From: Streptomyces sp. NRRL S-37
GTDB lineage: Bacteria; Actinomycetota; Actinomycetes; Streptomycetales; Streptomycetaceae
Length of the DNA: 64,000 nt
NCBI RefSeq assembly: GCF_000721605.1
Contig: NZ_JOIZ01000014.1
Coordinates: 62,001 to 126,000, forward strand
Direction of reading: 5' to 3'
Each line of letters opens with the position of its first letter. The first letter of the stretch is position 1. Below, piece by piece: positions 53,140 through 60,877 of the stretch. Made by a program: the position numbers and the translations under genes. The notes beneath the pieces are model-generated. The model ran no database searches, was not told the DNA's origin, and was given only the letters and a program-made list of their open reading frames with translations.

Positions 53140-53949
53140 TCACCCTGCACCCAGCTCGAACCGATTCGATGCCTGCACTGACGTTCGATCGCGCAGGAGA
53201 TCGGCGACATGCTGAGGACCATACGTCGCCAGGGCCCACAGGGCGCTGATCTCCCGCGCTCCTGTCCAGGCACCTCCATACGCGGGAGTGCGGAAGAGGG
53301 CAACGCCGATGCAGTACTCGTCGAAGGGATCGGAGCGTAGGTAGCGAGCGCCACCGGTCCCACACAGGTACAAGTCCGCACCGACAGCTTTCGCCAGGTC
53401 AGCGAGTCTTTCCGAGCGTCCTTCGCGGGCGGGGTACGCGCTGCTGCGGACGACGGAGCCGCGCCGGCCAAGCAGGTCGAGCAGAAGCCGTGCAGAGGCT
53501 TCCGCGACCACAGCGGTGCGGTCGGAGGTGTCCAGAAGCTCAAGGAGCGGTTGGATCATGCCGTCGAGGGAGGACCAGTACCGGCTACTGCCGTAGTACT
53601 GCCGCAGAAGCAGGGCGAGTCGCTTGCTGCTCACGTCCGAATCCACGAGCCGCGCCTCACTGACAAGGCTCCCCCGGCCATGGGGCAGGTGTGTCGGAAG
53701 AGTGAGCCACTGCCTCTGTCGCGGGTTGTGCAGCGCGGCGAGGCGGGCCCGGTGCTGATAGTCGCGACGGGCGAACTGCACGTCGTCGAGCACGATCCAG
53801 CAATCCGCCGCGTACAGCTTGGCCAGTGTGGAAAGCCGGGGGAAGAGGTTGGGCTGGTGGATGGCACACAGCCTGCCCGGCGCCGACGGGTCAGGGAGTG
53901 ATGAGACGGCTGGTGAAGCCTGCGGTGAGGAGGTTCTTGTAGGCGGCAT
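53140..53949 (-). CDS. WbqC-like family protein
   Basis: 269 residues. CAIHQPNLFPRLSTLAKLYA, ADCWIVLDDVQFARRDYQHR, ARLAALHNPRQRQWLTLPTH and SVVRSSAYPAREGRSERLAD, ADLYLCGTGGARYLRSDPFD match the WbqC pattern (PxxFP, DDVQFxxxxxxNR, GxGGxxYL). WbqC proteins occur in surface-polysaccharide or nucleotide-sugar loci and probably act on an amino-sugar or acyl intermediate; chemistry is not settled. It overlaps the YdcF-like gene by 59 bases. Confidence 0.85.
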   Translation of the reverse strand: MPPTRTSSPQASPAVSSLPDPSAPGRLCAIHQPNLFPRLSTLAKLYAADCWIVLDDVQFARRDYQHRARLAALHNPRQRQWLTLPTHLPHGRGSLVSEARLVDSDVSSKRLALLLRQYYGSSRYWSSLDGMIQPLLELLDTSDRTAVVAEASARLLLDLLGRRGSVVRSSAYPAREGRSERLADLAKAVGADLYLCGTGGARYLRSDPFDEYCIGVALFRTPAYGGAWTGAREISALWALATYGPQHVADLLRDRTSVQASNRFELGAG

Positions 53950-54568
53950 GCACGTCCTCCGGGACGTCCTGCTCGATGGCGAAGCCGAGCTTCGGATACT
54001 CGATCACCCGCTGGAGATCACCGACGAGCATGTCCAGGACGAGCTTCTCGTCCCCGATGCTCTTGACGTAGTCGTCCAACTCCAAGGGTTCCGAGGCACA
54101 CCGCACGTCGACCTCGGGCCACAGCTTGCGGGCGGTGGCGTACGAACGGCGTTCCATGTAGGGCTTGGAGACCAAGAGCACCGAGGCCGGATAGAGCCCG
54201 GCGTCGGTGAGGACCTGCCGGGAGTACGTGATGTTGTGCCCGGTGTTGCCGGCGCGGGGCTCCAAGAGGATCGCCTCGTCAGGCACGCCGAGGGCGAGAG
54301 CGTGTTCCCGGTAGTGGACGGCCTCACCACGCGGGAAGCGGGCCGCGGTGGTGGGGCTGTTGCCACCCGTGAACACGAGGACGGGAAAGAGCCCGGCTCG
54401 GTACAGATCGGCCGCCGTGGTCGCCACACCGAGGTCGTGACTGCCGAGTCCGATCGCCACGTCCGCCGGCCGAAGTTCGTGACGCATCTGGTGGTAGTCC
54501 CAGATGAGCCGGGCGTTCGCCCATTGCTCGTCGGTCACGGCCTGCCGGCTGTCAGTCGGTCCCGTCAT
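53891..54568 (-). CDS. YdcF-like (DUF218) protein
   Basis: 225 residues. VAIGLGSHDLGVATTAADLY, FPVLVFTGGNSPTTAARFPR, GEAVHYREHALALGVPDEAI, LEPRAGNTGHNITYSRQVLT, VLLVSKPYMERRSYATARKL match the DUF218 fold (a Rossmann-like domain binding SAM or related nucleotide; YdcF from E. coli). There is no membrane helix, as in the soluble YdcF branch. The ATG at 54568 lies 16 bases after the regulator gene's end. Confidence 0.85.
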   Translation of the reverse strand: MTGPTDSRQAVTDEQWANARLIWDYHQMRHELRPADVAIGLGSHDLGVATTAADLYRAGLFPVLVFTGGNSPTTAARFPRGEAVHYREHALALGVPDEAILLEPRAGNTGHNITYSRQVLTDAGLYPASVLLVSKPYMERRSYATARKLWPEVDVRCASEPLELDDYVKSIGDEKLVLDMLVGDLQRVIEYPKLGFAIEQDVPEDVHAAYKNLLTAGFTSRLITP

Positions 54569-54584
54569 TGGTGTTTCTCCCTGA

Positions 54585-55718
54585 TCAGCGTCGCCCGGGG
54601 CTCTTCGCCCCACTGCTCGTGGCATGCCTGCTCCTGATGCCCTCGATACTGCGACGCTGGTGGCTGAGCCCGTACTCAGCGGCCACCTTCGCTGCCTTGT
54701 CGAGAACTTCAAGACCATCATCCAGGGTGGCCGGATCGGACAACAGGATGTGACCGTGGGCGGTGTCCAGACGAACACGTTGCATGGGTGAGTCCGCGGT
54801 ACCGGTCGTGCGGGCGATGTCGATGTAGTGCAGTGCGGCGGTCAGGTCACCTGCCCCTCGGTGGGCGAGGGCGAGCTTCTGATGGGCCACGGACCAGTCC
54901 TCCGGCTCGGAGAGGTCCTCGAACTCGCGTACCGCCGCTGACATGACGCGTGCGGCGTACTCATGGTCGCCCTTCTTGCTCAACGCAGTACCCACCCACA
55001 GCCGAGCCCGCGCGCGGTCGCGTGGGGAGAGCCGGTCGTCAACGGCGAGGGACTCATATCGGTGGGCAGCCGCGTCCCAGTGATCGGACATCTCCGTGAC
55101 GACGGCCAGCGAGAGGTCCAGTTGAGCTACGCGCCGGGGGACGTCGAGCCGGGCGAAAACGGCCCGGGCTTCGTGATAGGAGCGTCGCGCCGACAAGGGG
55201 CCCAGAACGGCGCCTTTGTCCCTTTGCACGTCTCCCAGCAGGGCGGTCGCCCGCGCGTAGAGGTAAAGGCCCTTGTCGTCCAGCCCAATCGGTGGGAAGC
55301 GGGCCAGCCAGCGACGTAACAGATCCTCTGCGAAGGCGAAGTTCTGCCGGGACAAGGCGACGACGGATCGGTCGAGATCGTCGGTCCAGGACTCGTACTC
55401 CCACGCACGGGGCCCGCTGATGGTGACCCGCCGGATGGAGCCGGCACCGGAGCTGCCGGCCTCGGAGAGGTTGGTCTCGAAGCGAAGGTGGACAGCCGCG
55501 TCCGCGCGGGCGAGAGCGGTGTCGAGGATGGCCTGGGTGTCCTGCCTCGGCTCAGTCGAGGAGAGCAGCTTCTCCCACTTCGAGATCGTCCGGACGCCTA
55601 CGCCGAGATGAGCCGCGAAGGTCCGGACGCTCATCCGCAGGGCGAGCCGCAGCGCCCTGGCTTCCAGGCCGGTCCAGTGGTGCACGGTCGCCACGGATCC
55701 CTCCCTTCCTGCCGTCAT
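54585..55718 (-). CDS. Helix-turn-helix regulator with TPR-like domain
   Basis: 377 residues. The N-terminal XRE-like HTH is LRLALRMSVRTFAAHLGVGV, RTISKWEKLLSSTEPRQDTQ. Residues ~110-370 are a helical repeat domain with TPR signatures (NFAFAEDLLRRWLARFPPIG, YLYARATALLGDVQRDKGAV, DWSVAHQKLALAHRGAGDLT). The layout is common in Streptomyces signalling loci with an ATP-binding partner, as here at 56229. Confidence 0.82.
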   Translation of the reverse strand: MTAGREGSVATVHHWTGLEARALRLALRMSVRTFAAHLGVGVRTISKWEKLLSSTEPRQDTQAILDTALARADAAVHLRFETNLSEAGSSGAGSIRRVTISGPRAWEYESWTDDLDRSVVALSRQNFAFAEDLLRRWLARFPPIGLDDKGLYLYARATALLGDVQRDKGAVLGPLSARRSYHEARAVFARLDVPRRVAQLDLSLAVVTEMSDHWDAAAHRYESLAVDDRLSPRDRARARLWVGTALSKKGDHEYAARVMSAAVREFEDLSEPEDWSVAHQKLALAHRGAGDLTAALHYIDIARTTGTADSPMQRVRLDTAHGHILLSDPATLDDGLEVLDKAAKVAAEYGLSHQRRSIEGIRSRHATSSGAKSPGRR

Positions 55719-55809
55719 ACAAGCACGCCGACCGGGAGCAGTAGGACGAAAGTGCCACGGAAGTGCAACAAGCGGTCATTGGAGCAGCCCACTTCCTGCG
55801 ACACGCTCA

Positions 55810-56220
55810 ATGGACCAGCTACCACACACCGGATGGTCCGTGATGGAACCCATAACCGAACTCCGCCCGGTCGACGGACCGGTCGTCTACGGCTACCTGC
55901 GCCTTACCCGTGTCTCCGCGGCCCGGCGCGAGGCACTCGCCACGACACTGGCCGAGCACTGCCGACGGCACGAACTCTTTCTTTCCGGCCTGTTCACCGA
56001 GCGCGGCGACTCGGGGAGGGCGACTTCGGCGTTCGTCGGCCTGCTCGATGTTCTCGAACTGCCGGACGTCTACGGCGTGGTCCTGCCGACCGCCTCTCAT
56101 CTCGGACCTCGCGGCACAACGGCGGAACGCCGACGACGGATCGAGAGGGCCGGTGCGCGTCTGCTGCTGGTCCGACGTAGCCGCCGCCATCGGACGCCGA
56201 TTCCCGGTCCGCACAGGTGA
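55810..56220 (+). CDS. Resolvase-N-terminal-like protein, short
   Basis: 136 residues (an ATG at 55843 is an alternative start). VYGYLRLTRVSAARREALAT, HCRRHELFLSGLFTERGDSG, AFVGLLDVLELPDVYGVVLP, AERRRRIERAGARLLLV align with the catalytic domain of serine recombinases, but the catalytic Ser position is LRLTRVSAA and there is no DNA-binding tail. It is either a remnant or a regulator derived from a resolvase. It ends 8 bases before the ATP-binding gene. Confidence 0.6.
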   Translation: MDQLPHTGWSVMEPITELRPVDGPVVYGYLRLTRVSAARREALATTLAEHCRRHELFLSGLFTERGDSGRATSAFVGLLDVLELPDVYGVVLPTASHLGPRGTTAERRRRIERAGARLLLVRRSRRHRTPIPGPHR

Positions 56221-56228
56221 GGTGTGTC

Positions 56229-56666
56229 ATGACGAACGAGCTGCACAAGTACTTCGATGCCGAGCGACGCGCCGTCGGCCAGGCCCGTGAGTTCGTGATC
56301 ATCTCGCTGGAGAAGTGGGGGATCACCGGTGAGCCGGCCGAGGACATCCGGCTCTGCGTCTCGGAACTGGCATCCAACGCCCTGGCCCACGGCACTCGCC
56401 GTGGCCACGGGTTTCTGGTGCGCCTCTGCGCCGACGAGGACTCCGTACGCCTGGAGGTCCACGACAGCGGTGACGTCTCGCCCGATCGGTGTCCCCGCTT
56501 GCGGGAAGCCGCTGAAACGGACACTGCCGGGCGCGGGTTGAGCATCGTCGACACGCTCGCCGACGGCTGGGGCGTCGATGAGCGTTCCCCGTACGGAAAG
56601 GTCGTGTGGTCCCGCTTCAAGACCGCACCGGCTTCCCAGCCTGCCCGGCCCCTCGGAACGGCCTGA
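56229..56666 (+). CDS. Anti-sigma-factor-type ATP-binding protein (HATPase, RsbW-like)
   Basis: 145 residues. The ATP-binding N box is CVSELASNALAHGTRRGHGF, the G1 box RLEVHDSGDVSPDR and the G2 box TAGRGLSIVDTLADGWGVDE. This is the short HATPase_c family common in Streptomyces next to HTH regulators. It probably binds a partner regulator rather than phosphorylating small molecules. It is 14 bases upstream of the SAHH-like gene. Confidence 0.88.
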   Translation: MTNELHKYFDAERRAVGQAREFVIISLEKWGITGEPAEDIRLCVSELASNALAHGTRRGHGFLVRLCADEDSVRLEVHDSGDVSPDRCPRLREAAETDTAGRGLSIVDTLADGWGVDERSPYGKVVWSRFKTAPASQPARPLGTA

Positions 56667-56680
56667 GAAGGAGAACCGTC

Positions 56681-57802
56681 ATGGAGTCTTTCGAGCGTGC
56701 TCGGCTGGACGCTTACTTCACGAAGATCGCTGCCTGCTTCCTGCCTCAGGAACGCGCTGCATCCTTCCTGATCACACATCTCTTGGCCGAGCGCCCCAGC
56801 TTCGTCCGCGCAGTGGCGTCCCTGAGCGATGTGCGCGCTGTGCTCCCCAAGCCGAAGTCGATCAACGCGGCAGCCCAGCGTGACGTCGAGCGGTCCATCA
56901 GCGTCGACACCCTCTCGCGCGACCTCTTCAACGACCCCGACGCCGCGCTCGACTACATCGAGTCCCGCGCCGGAGGCGAACGCACGGTCCTGCTGGACGT
57001 CGGCGGCTACTTCGCGCCCGTCCTCGCGCATCTTCACGAGCGTTTCACGGGAGAGATCGTCGGGGTCATCGAGGACACCGAGAACGGGCACCGGCGATAC
57101 ACCGCGTTGGAAAAACTTCCCTGTCCAGTCGTCTCTGTAGCCCGCTCCCCGCTCAAGGACCCTGAGGATTACCTGATCGGCCAGTCGGTCGTCTTCTCGA
57201 CGGAGGCGGTGATGCGAGGCCGCGGCGACATCCTCCACGGCCGTCCTGCGCTGGTCATCGGGTTCGGCAAGTTGGGCAGTTCCATCGCGAGGCTGCTCCA
57301 GGCGAAGGGCGTACACGTCACTGTCTTCGACATCGATCCTGTACGACGCACGCAGGCACTCTCTCAGGGTTTCGCCGTGGCGCGGGATCGTGAGGCCGCC
57401 CTGACCGGAGCGGGTCTGGTCCTGTGCGCGACTGGCGCGGTCTCCCTGCGCGGAGAGGACTTCGGGCATCTGCGCAACGGAGCGTACGTGGCCACCGTGA
57501 CAAGCAGTGAGGACGAACTGGAACTCGATTCCCTGCCCGAGGTCTATACCCGGACGGCCATCGGCGACCACGTCACCCGCTATCAGACCACCGGCCATTA
57601 CTTCTATCTGGTGAACGGCGGGAACGCGGTGAACTTCCTGCACGGTGCCAGCGTCGGACCGTTCATCTTTCTCGTTCAGGCAGAGATCCTCGCGGCAATC
57701 AGGCTGCTCACCGACCAGCACCTGGCTCCTGGCCTCCACGAGATCCCCGCACCCGACCGCGCCGAGATCGCGGCGACCTGGCTTTCCTACTTCAACAGGT
57801 GA
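56681..57802 (+). CDS. SAHH-like NAD-binding protein
   Basis: 373 residues; GAGAAGGAGA precedes the ATG. The N-terminal 180 residues are of unknown type (SINAAAQRDVERSISVDTLS, TVLLDVGGYFAPVLAHLHER). The C-terminal half has an AdoHcyase NAD domain: DILHGRPALVIGFGKLGSSI, ARLLQAKGVHVTVFDIDPVR, GLVLCATGAVSLRGEDF. A SAHH-like ending LVNGGNAVNFLHGASVGPFI follows. Substrate residues of true SAHH (HxTxQTA, NDSxTKSKFDN) are not visible. It may act on another NAD-oxidised substrate. It is coupled to the NUDIX gene by a 4-base overlap. Confidence 0.75.
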   Translation: MESFERARLDAYFTKIAACFLPQERAASFLITHLLAERPSFVRAVASLSDVRAVLPKPKSINAAAQRDVERSISVDTLSRDLFNDPDAALDYIESRAGGERTVLLDVGGYFAPVLAHLHERFTGEIVGVIEDTENGHRRYTALEKLPCPVVSVARSPLKDPEDYLIGQSVVFSTEAVMRGRGDILHGRPALVIGFGKLGSSIARLLQAKGVHVTVFDIDPVRRTQALSQGFAVARDREAALTGAGLVLCATGAVSLRGEDFGHLRNGAYVATVTSSEDELELDSLPEVYTRTAIGDHVTRYQTTGHYFYLVNGGNAVNFLHGASVGPFIFLVQAEILAAIRLLTDQHLAPGLHEIPAPDRAEIAATWLSYFNR

Positions 57803-58353
57803 CAGACATGCCCCTCAGCACAGCCCACCTCCGTACGACCCTGAACCGCTACCTCGACGCCCACCCCGAGGACATGCCCGGCCTGGCCCCGGCGCTCGCC
57901 CTCCTCGACACGGACGCGGACCTCACCTCCCGCAAGGAGTTCCGCGTCCATGCCACCGCCGGCGCGATCCTCGTCGGACCGGACAACCGCGTCCTCCACA
58001 TTCGTCACCGGACGCTCGACAAGTGGCTCCTCCCCGGCGGACATCTGGAACCGGAGGACGACACCCTCCAGGCAGCTGCCCTCCGGGAACTGTGCGAGGA
58101 GACCGGGATCTCCTCGGCATCGGTGATCCTGGTGGGTCCCCATCCGGTCGACATCGACGTGCACCCCATGCCGGCCAACGAGGCCAAAGGAGAGCCGGAG
58201 CATCAGCACGTCGACTTCCGTTTCCTCTTCCGCACGGAGACCGCCGACATCAGCGCGCTCCAGACCGAAGAGGTCACGGACGCGGCGTGGCTGCGGTTGG
58301 AGGCCCTGGTGTCGCGGGAGCTGAGTCGAAGGGTGACGAGCGCACTGCATTGA
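57799..58353 (+). CDS. NUDIX hydrolase
   Basis: 184 residues from a GTG overlapping the upstream stop (GTGA). The Nudix box is GGHLEPEDDTLQAAALRELC EETG-type with REL-EE metal ligands and one extra residue relative to the consensus. N-terminal helices (TLNRYLDAHPEDMPGLAPAL) precede it. It hydrolyses a nucleoside-diphosphate-linked or related substrate; which is unknown. Translational coupling implies it works with the SAHH-like protein. Confidence 0.88.
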   Translation: MTDMPLSTAHLRTTLNRYLDAHPEDMPGLAPALALLDTDADLTSRKEFRVHATAGAILVGPDNRVLHIRHRTLDKWLLPGGHLEPEDDTLQAAALRELCEETGISSASVILVGPHPVDIDVHPMPANEAKGEPEHQHVDFRFLFRTETADISALQTEEVTDAAWLRLEALVSRELSRRVTSALH

Positions 58354-58373
58354 ATCCGGCATCGATCGCGGCG

Positions 58374-58478
58374 GCCCTTTCCCGTCCCTGGAGGCTGAGA
58401 GCAGCTCCTCCGGCGTTTGAGGAGCGGGGGTCCGGGGGCAGCGCCCCCGGGGTGGGACGGGAAGGGGCGGCGGGGGCG
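58374..58478. repeat. Right boundary hairpin/repeat of the island and terminator
   Basis: GCCCTTTCCCGTCCC (58374-58388) pairs with GGGACGGGAAGGGGC (58454-58468). The inner part has GGCGTTTGAGGAGCGGGG and GGGGGCAGCGCCCCC, a well-known Streptomyces intergenic repeat. The 58454-58478 part is the inverted copy of 53029-53053. It sits between the convergent NUDIX and otsB genes. Confidence 0.75.
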
Positions 58479-58488
58479 AAAAAACCGG

Positions 58489-59352
58489 TCAGCGCATCCG
58501 CTCCGCCAGCGTCCGCAGCAGCCCCACCACCCCCGCCGGACCGTCGACCACCAGGTCCGCCCGTTCCCGCAGCTCGGTGACCTCGTCGCTGCCGCTGCAC
58601 ACCAGCAGCCCCGGAGTGCCGGCGGAGCGGAGCTTGTCGACGGCCGTGTAGGCGGGGAGGTCGCCCAGGTCGTCACCCGCGTACAGGACCGACTCGGCGC
58701 CGATGTCCCGCGCGTACTCCAGCAGGGCGACGCCCTTGTCCATCCCGGGCGGACGCAGCTCCAGCACCATGCGGCCGGGTTCGACGATCAGACCGTGCCG
58801 GGCGGCGAGCCCGGCGAGCGGCTCGCGCAGGGCCTCGAACGAGGCCTGCGGATCGGCGGCCCGGCGGGTGTGGACCGCCACCGCCCGGCCCCCCTTCTCC
58901 TCGATCCACGTGCCCTGCCACGCGCCGACCCGGTCCAGCACCCCCGGCAGCTCCGCGCGGACGGCGGCGACCCCGGGATGCGGGGCGGGCGCGGTGACCG
59001 TGCCGGTGACGGCGTCCCAGCGCTCGGCGCCGTAATGGCCGAGAACGACGAGGTGTTCCAGGCCGGGAACGCCCGCGAAGCCGCCGTGGCGGACCGCGAC
59101 CCCCGCCGGCCGGCCGGTGACCACCGCGACCGCGGCCACCCTGGGCGCGAGCGCGGCGAGCGCGCCCACCGCGTCCGGGTGCGCGCGGGCCTGCTCGGGG
59201 TCGGCCACGATCGGCGCGAGCGTCCCGTCGAAGTCGAGCCCGATCAGTGCCTTCCCCGGGCGGGAGAGAAGCGCCTCCAGCCCTTCCCGCCCGGCCTGCG
59301 TGGCGGGCGTCGGCGTGGCGTTCGGCTCCGTGGAATCCGTATGGCTGGCCAT
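58489..59352 (-). CDS. otsB: Trehalose-6-phosphate phosphatase
   Basis: 287 residues from MASHTD. It is a HAD enzyme: nucleophile motif LIGLDFDGTLAPIVADPEQA, motif II VVTGRPAGVAVRHG, the TPP cap with VVLGHYGAERWD and IEEKGGRAVAVHTRRAADPQ, motif IV VLYAGDDLGDLPAYTAVDKL. It removes phosphate from trehalose-6-phosphate in the OtsA-OtsB pathway. otsA lies 60 bases upstream on the same strand. Confidence 0.93.
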   Translation of the reverse strand: MASHTDSTEPNATPTPATQAGREGLEALLSRPGKALIGLDFDGTLAPIVADPEQARAHPDAVGALAALAPRVAAVAVVTGRPAGVAVRHGGFAGVPGLEHLVVLGHYGAERWDAVTGTVTAPAPHPGVAAVRAELPGVLDRVGAWQGTWIEEKGGRAVAVHTRRAADPQASFEALREPLAGLAARHGLIVEPGRMVLELRPPGMDKGVALLEYARDIGAESVLYAGDDLGDLPAYTAVDKLRSAGTPGLLVCSGSDEVTELRERADLVVDGPAGVVGLLRTLAERMR

Positions 59353-59412
59353 GCCGTCCAACCTATCCGCGCCCGCCCCCGCGTACTCCTGTGTGACCGG
59401 CCATACCTCCGG

Positions 59413-60819
59413 TCAGCCGGGCGTTCCGTCCCGCAGCGCCTCCAGCTGCTCCAGGAACCAGCGGGCCGGGGGCAGCGCGGTCGCCGCCGCGGCCAGGCGC
59501 TTGGCGCGCTCGGCGCGTTCGTCCAGGCCCATGGTCAGAGCCTCGTGCAAGGCGCGGGCGGTCCCGACGACGTCGTACGGGTTGACCGTGATCGCGTCCT
59601 CGCCCAGCTCCTCGTGGGCGCCCGCCTCCCGCGACAGCACCAGCGCGCAGCCCGCGTCGGAGACGACCGGGACCTCCTTGGCGACCAGGTTCATGCCGTC
59701 GCGGATCGGGTTGACCAGCGCCACGTCCGCCATCCGGTACGCGGCCAGCGAGCGCGCGAAGTCGTCCTCGACGTGCAGGACGACCGGCCGCCAGCCCGGG
59801 GTGCCGTACCGCTCGTTGATCTCCTCCGCGACCCGCCGCACCTCGGCGGTGTAGTCGCGGTAGACGGCGAGGTCCTGCCGGGAGGGGTAGGCGAACGCGA
59901 CGTGCACCACGCGCTCGCGCCACTCGGGGTGGTCGTCCAGGAGCTGCCGGTACGCCAGCAGACCCCGCACGATGTTCTTCGACAGCTCGGTCCGGTCGAC
60001 CCGGACGATCGTCCGGCGCCCCTCGCCGATCTCCTCCCGCAGCGCGGTGATCCGCTCCTCGACGTCCGCCTCGTGGGCGCGGGCGCGCAGGAAGTCCGCG
60101 TCGGCGCCCAGGCCGTGCACGCCGATCCGGGTGTCCCCGAGGCCGCCCGCGAAGCGTTCGCAGCACGCGGTGAACGCGTCCGCCCAGCGGCGGGTGAGGA
60201 AGCCGAGCCGGTCGGCGCCGAGCATGCCGCGCAGCACCTGCCGCGCGATGTCGTCGGGCAGCATCGCGAAGTACTCCGGCGGCGCCCACGGCGTGTGCGA
60301 GAAGTGCGCGATGCGCAGGTCGGGGCGGAGCTCGCGGAGCATCCCGGGGACGAGGGTCAGGTGGTAGTCCTGGACGAGCACCGCCGCGCCCGGCGCCGCC
60401 TCCTCGGCCAGCGCCTCGGCGAACGCCCGGTTGTAGGCCTCGTACGACGCCCACCGCCGGCGGAACTCCGCGTCGAAGACCGGCTCCAGCGGCGTCTGGT
60501 ACAGCATGTGGTGCACGAACCACAGCACCGAGTTGGCGATCCCGTTGTACGCGTCGGCGTGCACGTCCGCCGGGATGTCCAGCATCCGCACGCCGTCCTC
60601 GCCTACCCCGCGCCGCACCGCCTCGCGGTCGCCGTCGGACAGCGCCGAGCACACCCACAGCGCCCCGGCGTCCGGCCCGATCGCCGACAGCCCGGAGACC
60701 AGCCCGCCGCCGCCCCGCCCGGCCCGCAGTGAACCGTCGTCCTCCACCGTGTACGAGACGGGCCCGCGATTCGACGCGACCAGCACCTGAGCACCCTGAG
60801 CAGCCTGCGTGACAGCCAT
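59413..60819 (-). CDS. otsA: Trehalose-6-phosphate synthase
   Basis: 468 residues; AGGTGA precedes the ATG at 60819. It is a GT20 enzyme: LVASNRGPVSYTVEDDGSLR with the GGGGLV loop, NSVLWFVHHMLYQTPLEPVF, VLVQDYHLTLVPGMLREL, HFSHTPWAPPEYFAML, RVDRTELSKNIVRGLLAYRQ (UDP-glucose site), ALVNPIRDGMNLVAKE. It couples UDP- or GDP-glucose to glucose-6-phosphate. Partner otsB follows, giving stress-protectant trehalose. Confidence 0.94.
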   Translation of the reverse strand: MAVTQAAQGAQVLVASNRGPVSYTVEDDGSLRAGRGGGGLVSGLSAIGPDAGALWVCSALSDGDREAVRRGVGEDGVRMLDIPADVHADAYNGIANSVLWFVHHMLYQTPLEPVFDAEFRRRWASYEAYNRAFAEALAEEAAPGAAVLVQDYHLTLVPGMLRELRPDLRIAHFSHTPWAPPEYFAMLPDDIARQVLRGMLGADRLGFLTRRWADAFTACCERFAGGLGDTRIGVHGLGADADFLRARAHEADVEERITALREEIGEGRRTIVRVDRTELSKNIVRGLLAYRQLLDDHPEWRERVVHVAFAYPSRQDLAVYRDYTAEVRRVAEEINERYGTPGWRPVVLHVEDDFARSLAAYRMADVALVNPIRDGMNLVAKEVPVVSDAGCALVLSREAGAHEELGEDAITVNPYDVVGTARALHEALTMGLDERAERAKRLAAAATALPPARWFLEQLEALRDGTPG

Positions 60820-60877
60820 GAATGTCACCTAGCCCGGCCCCGGAGACCTCAAACGCACAAGATCGGCCGTATACGGG

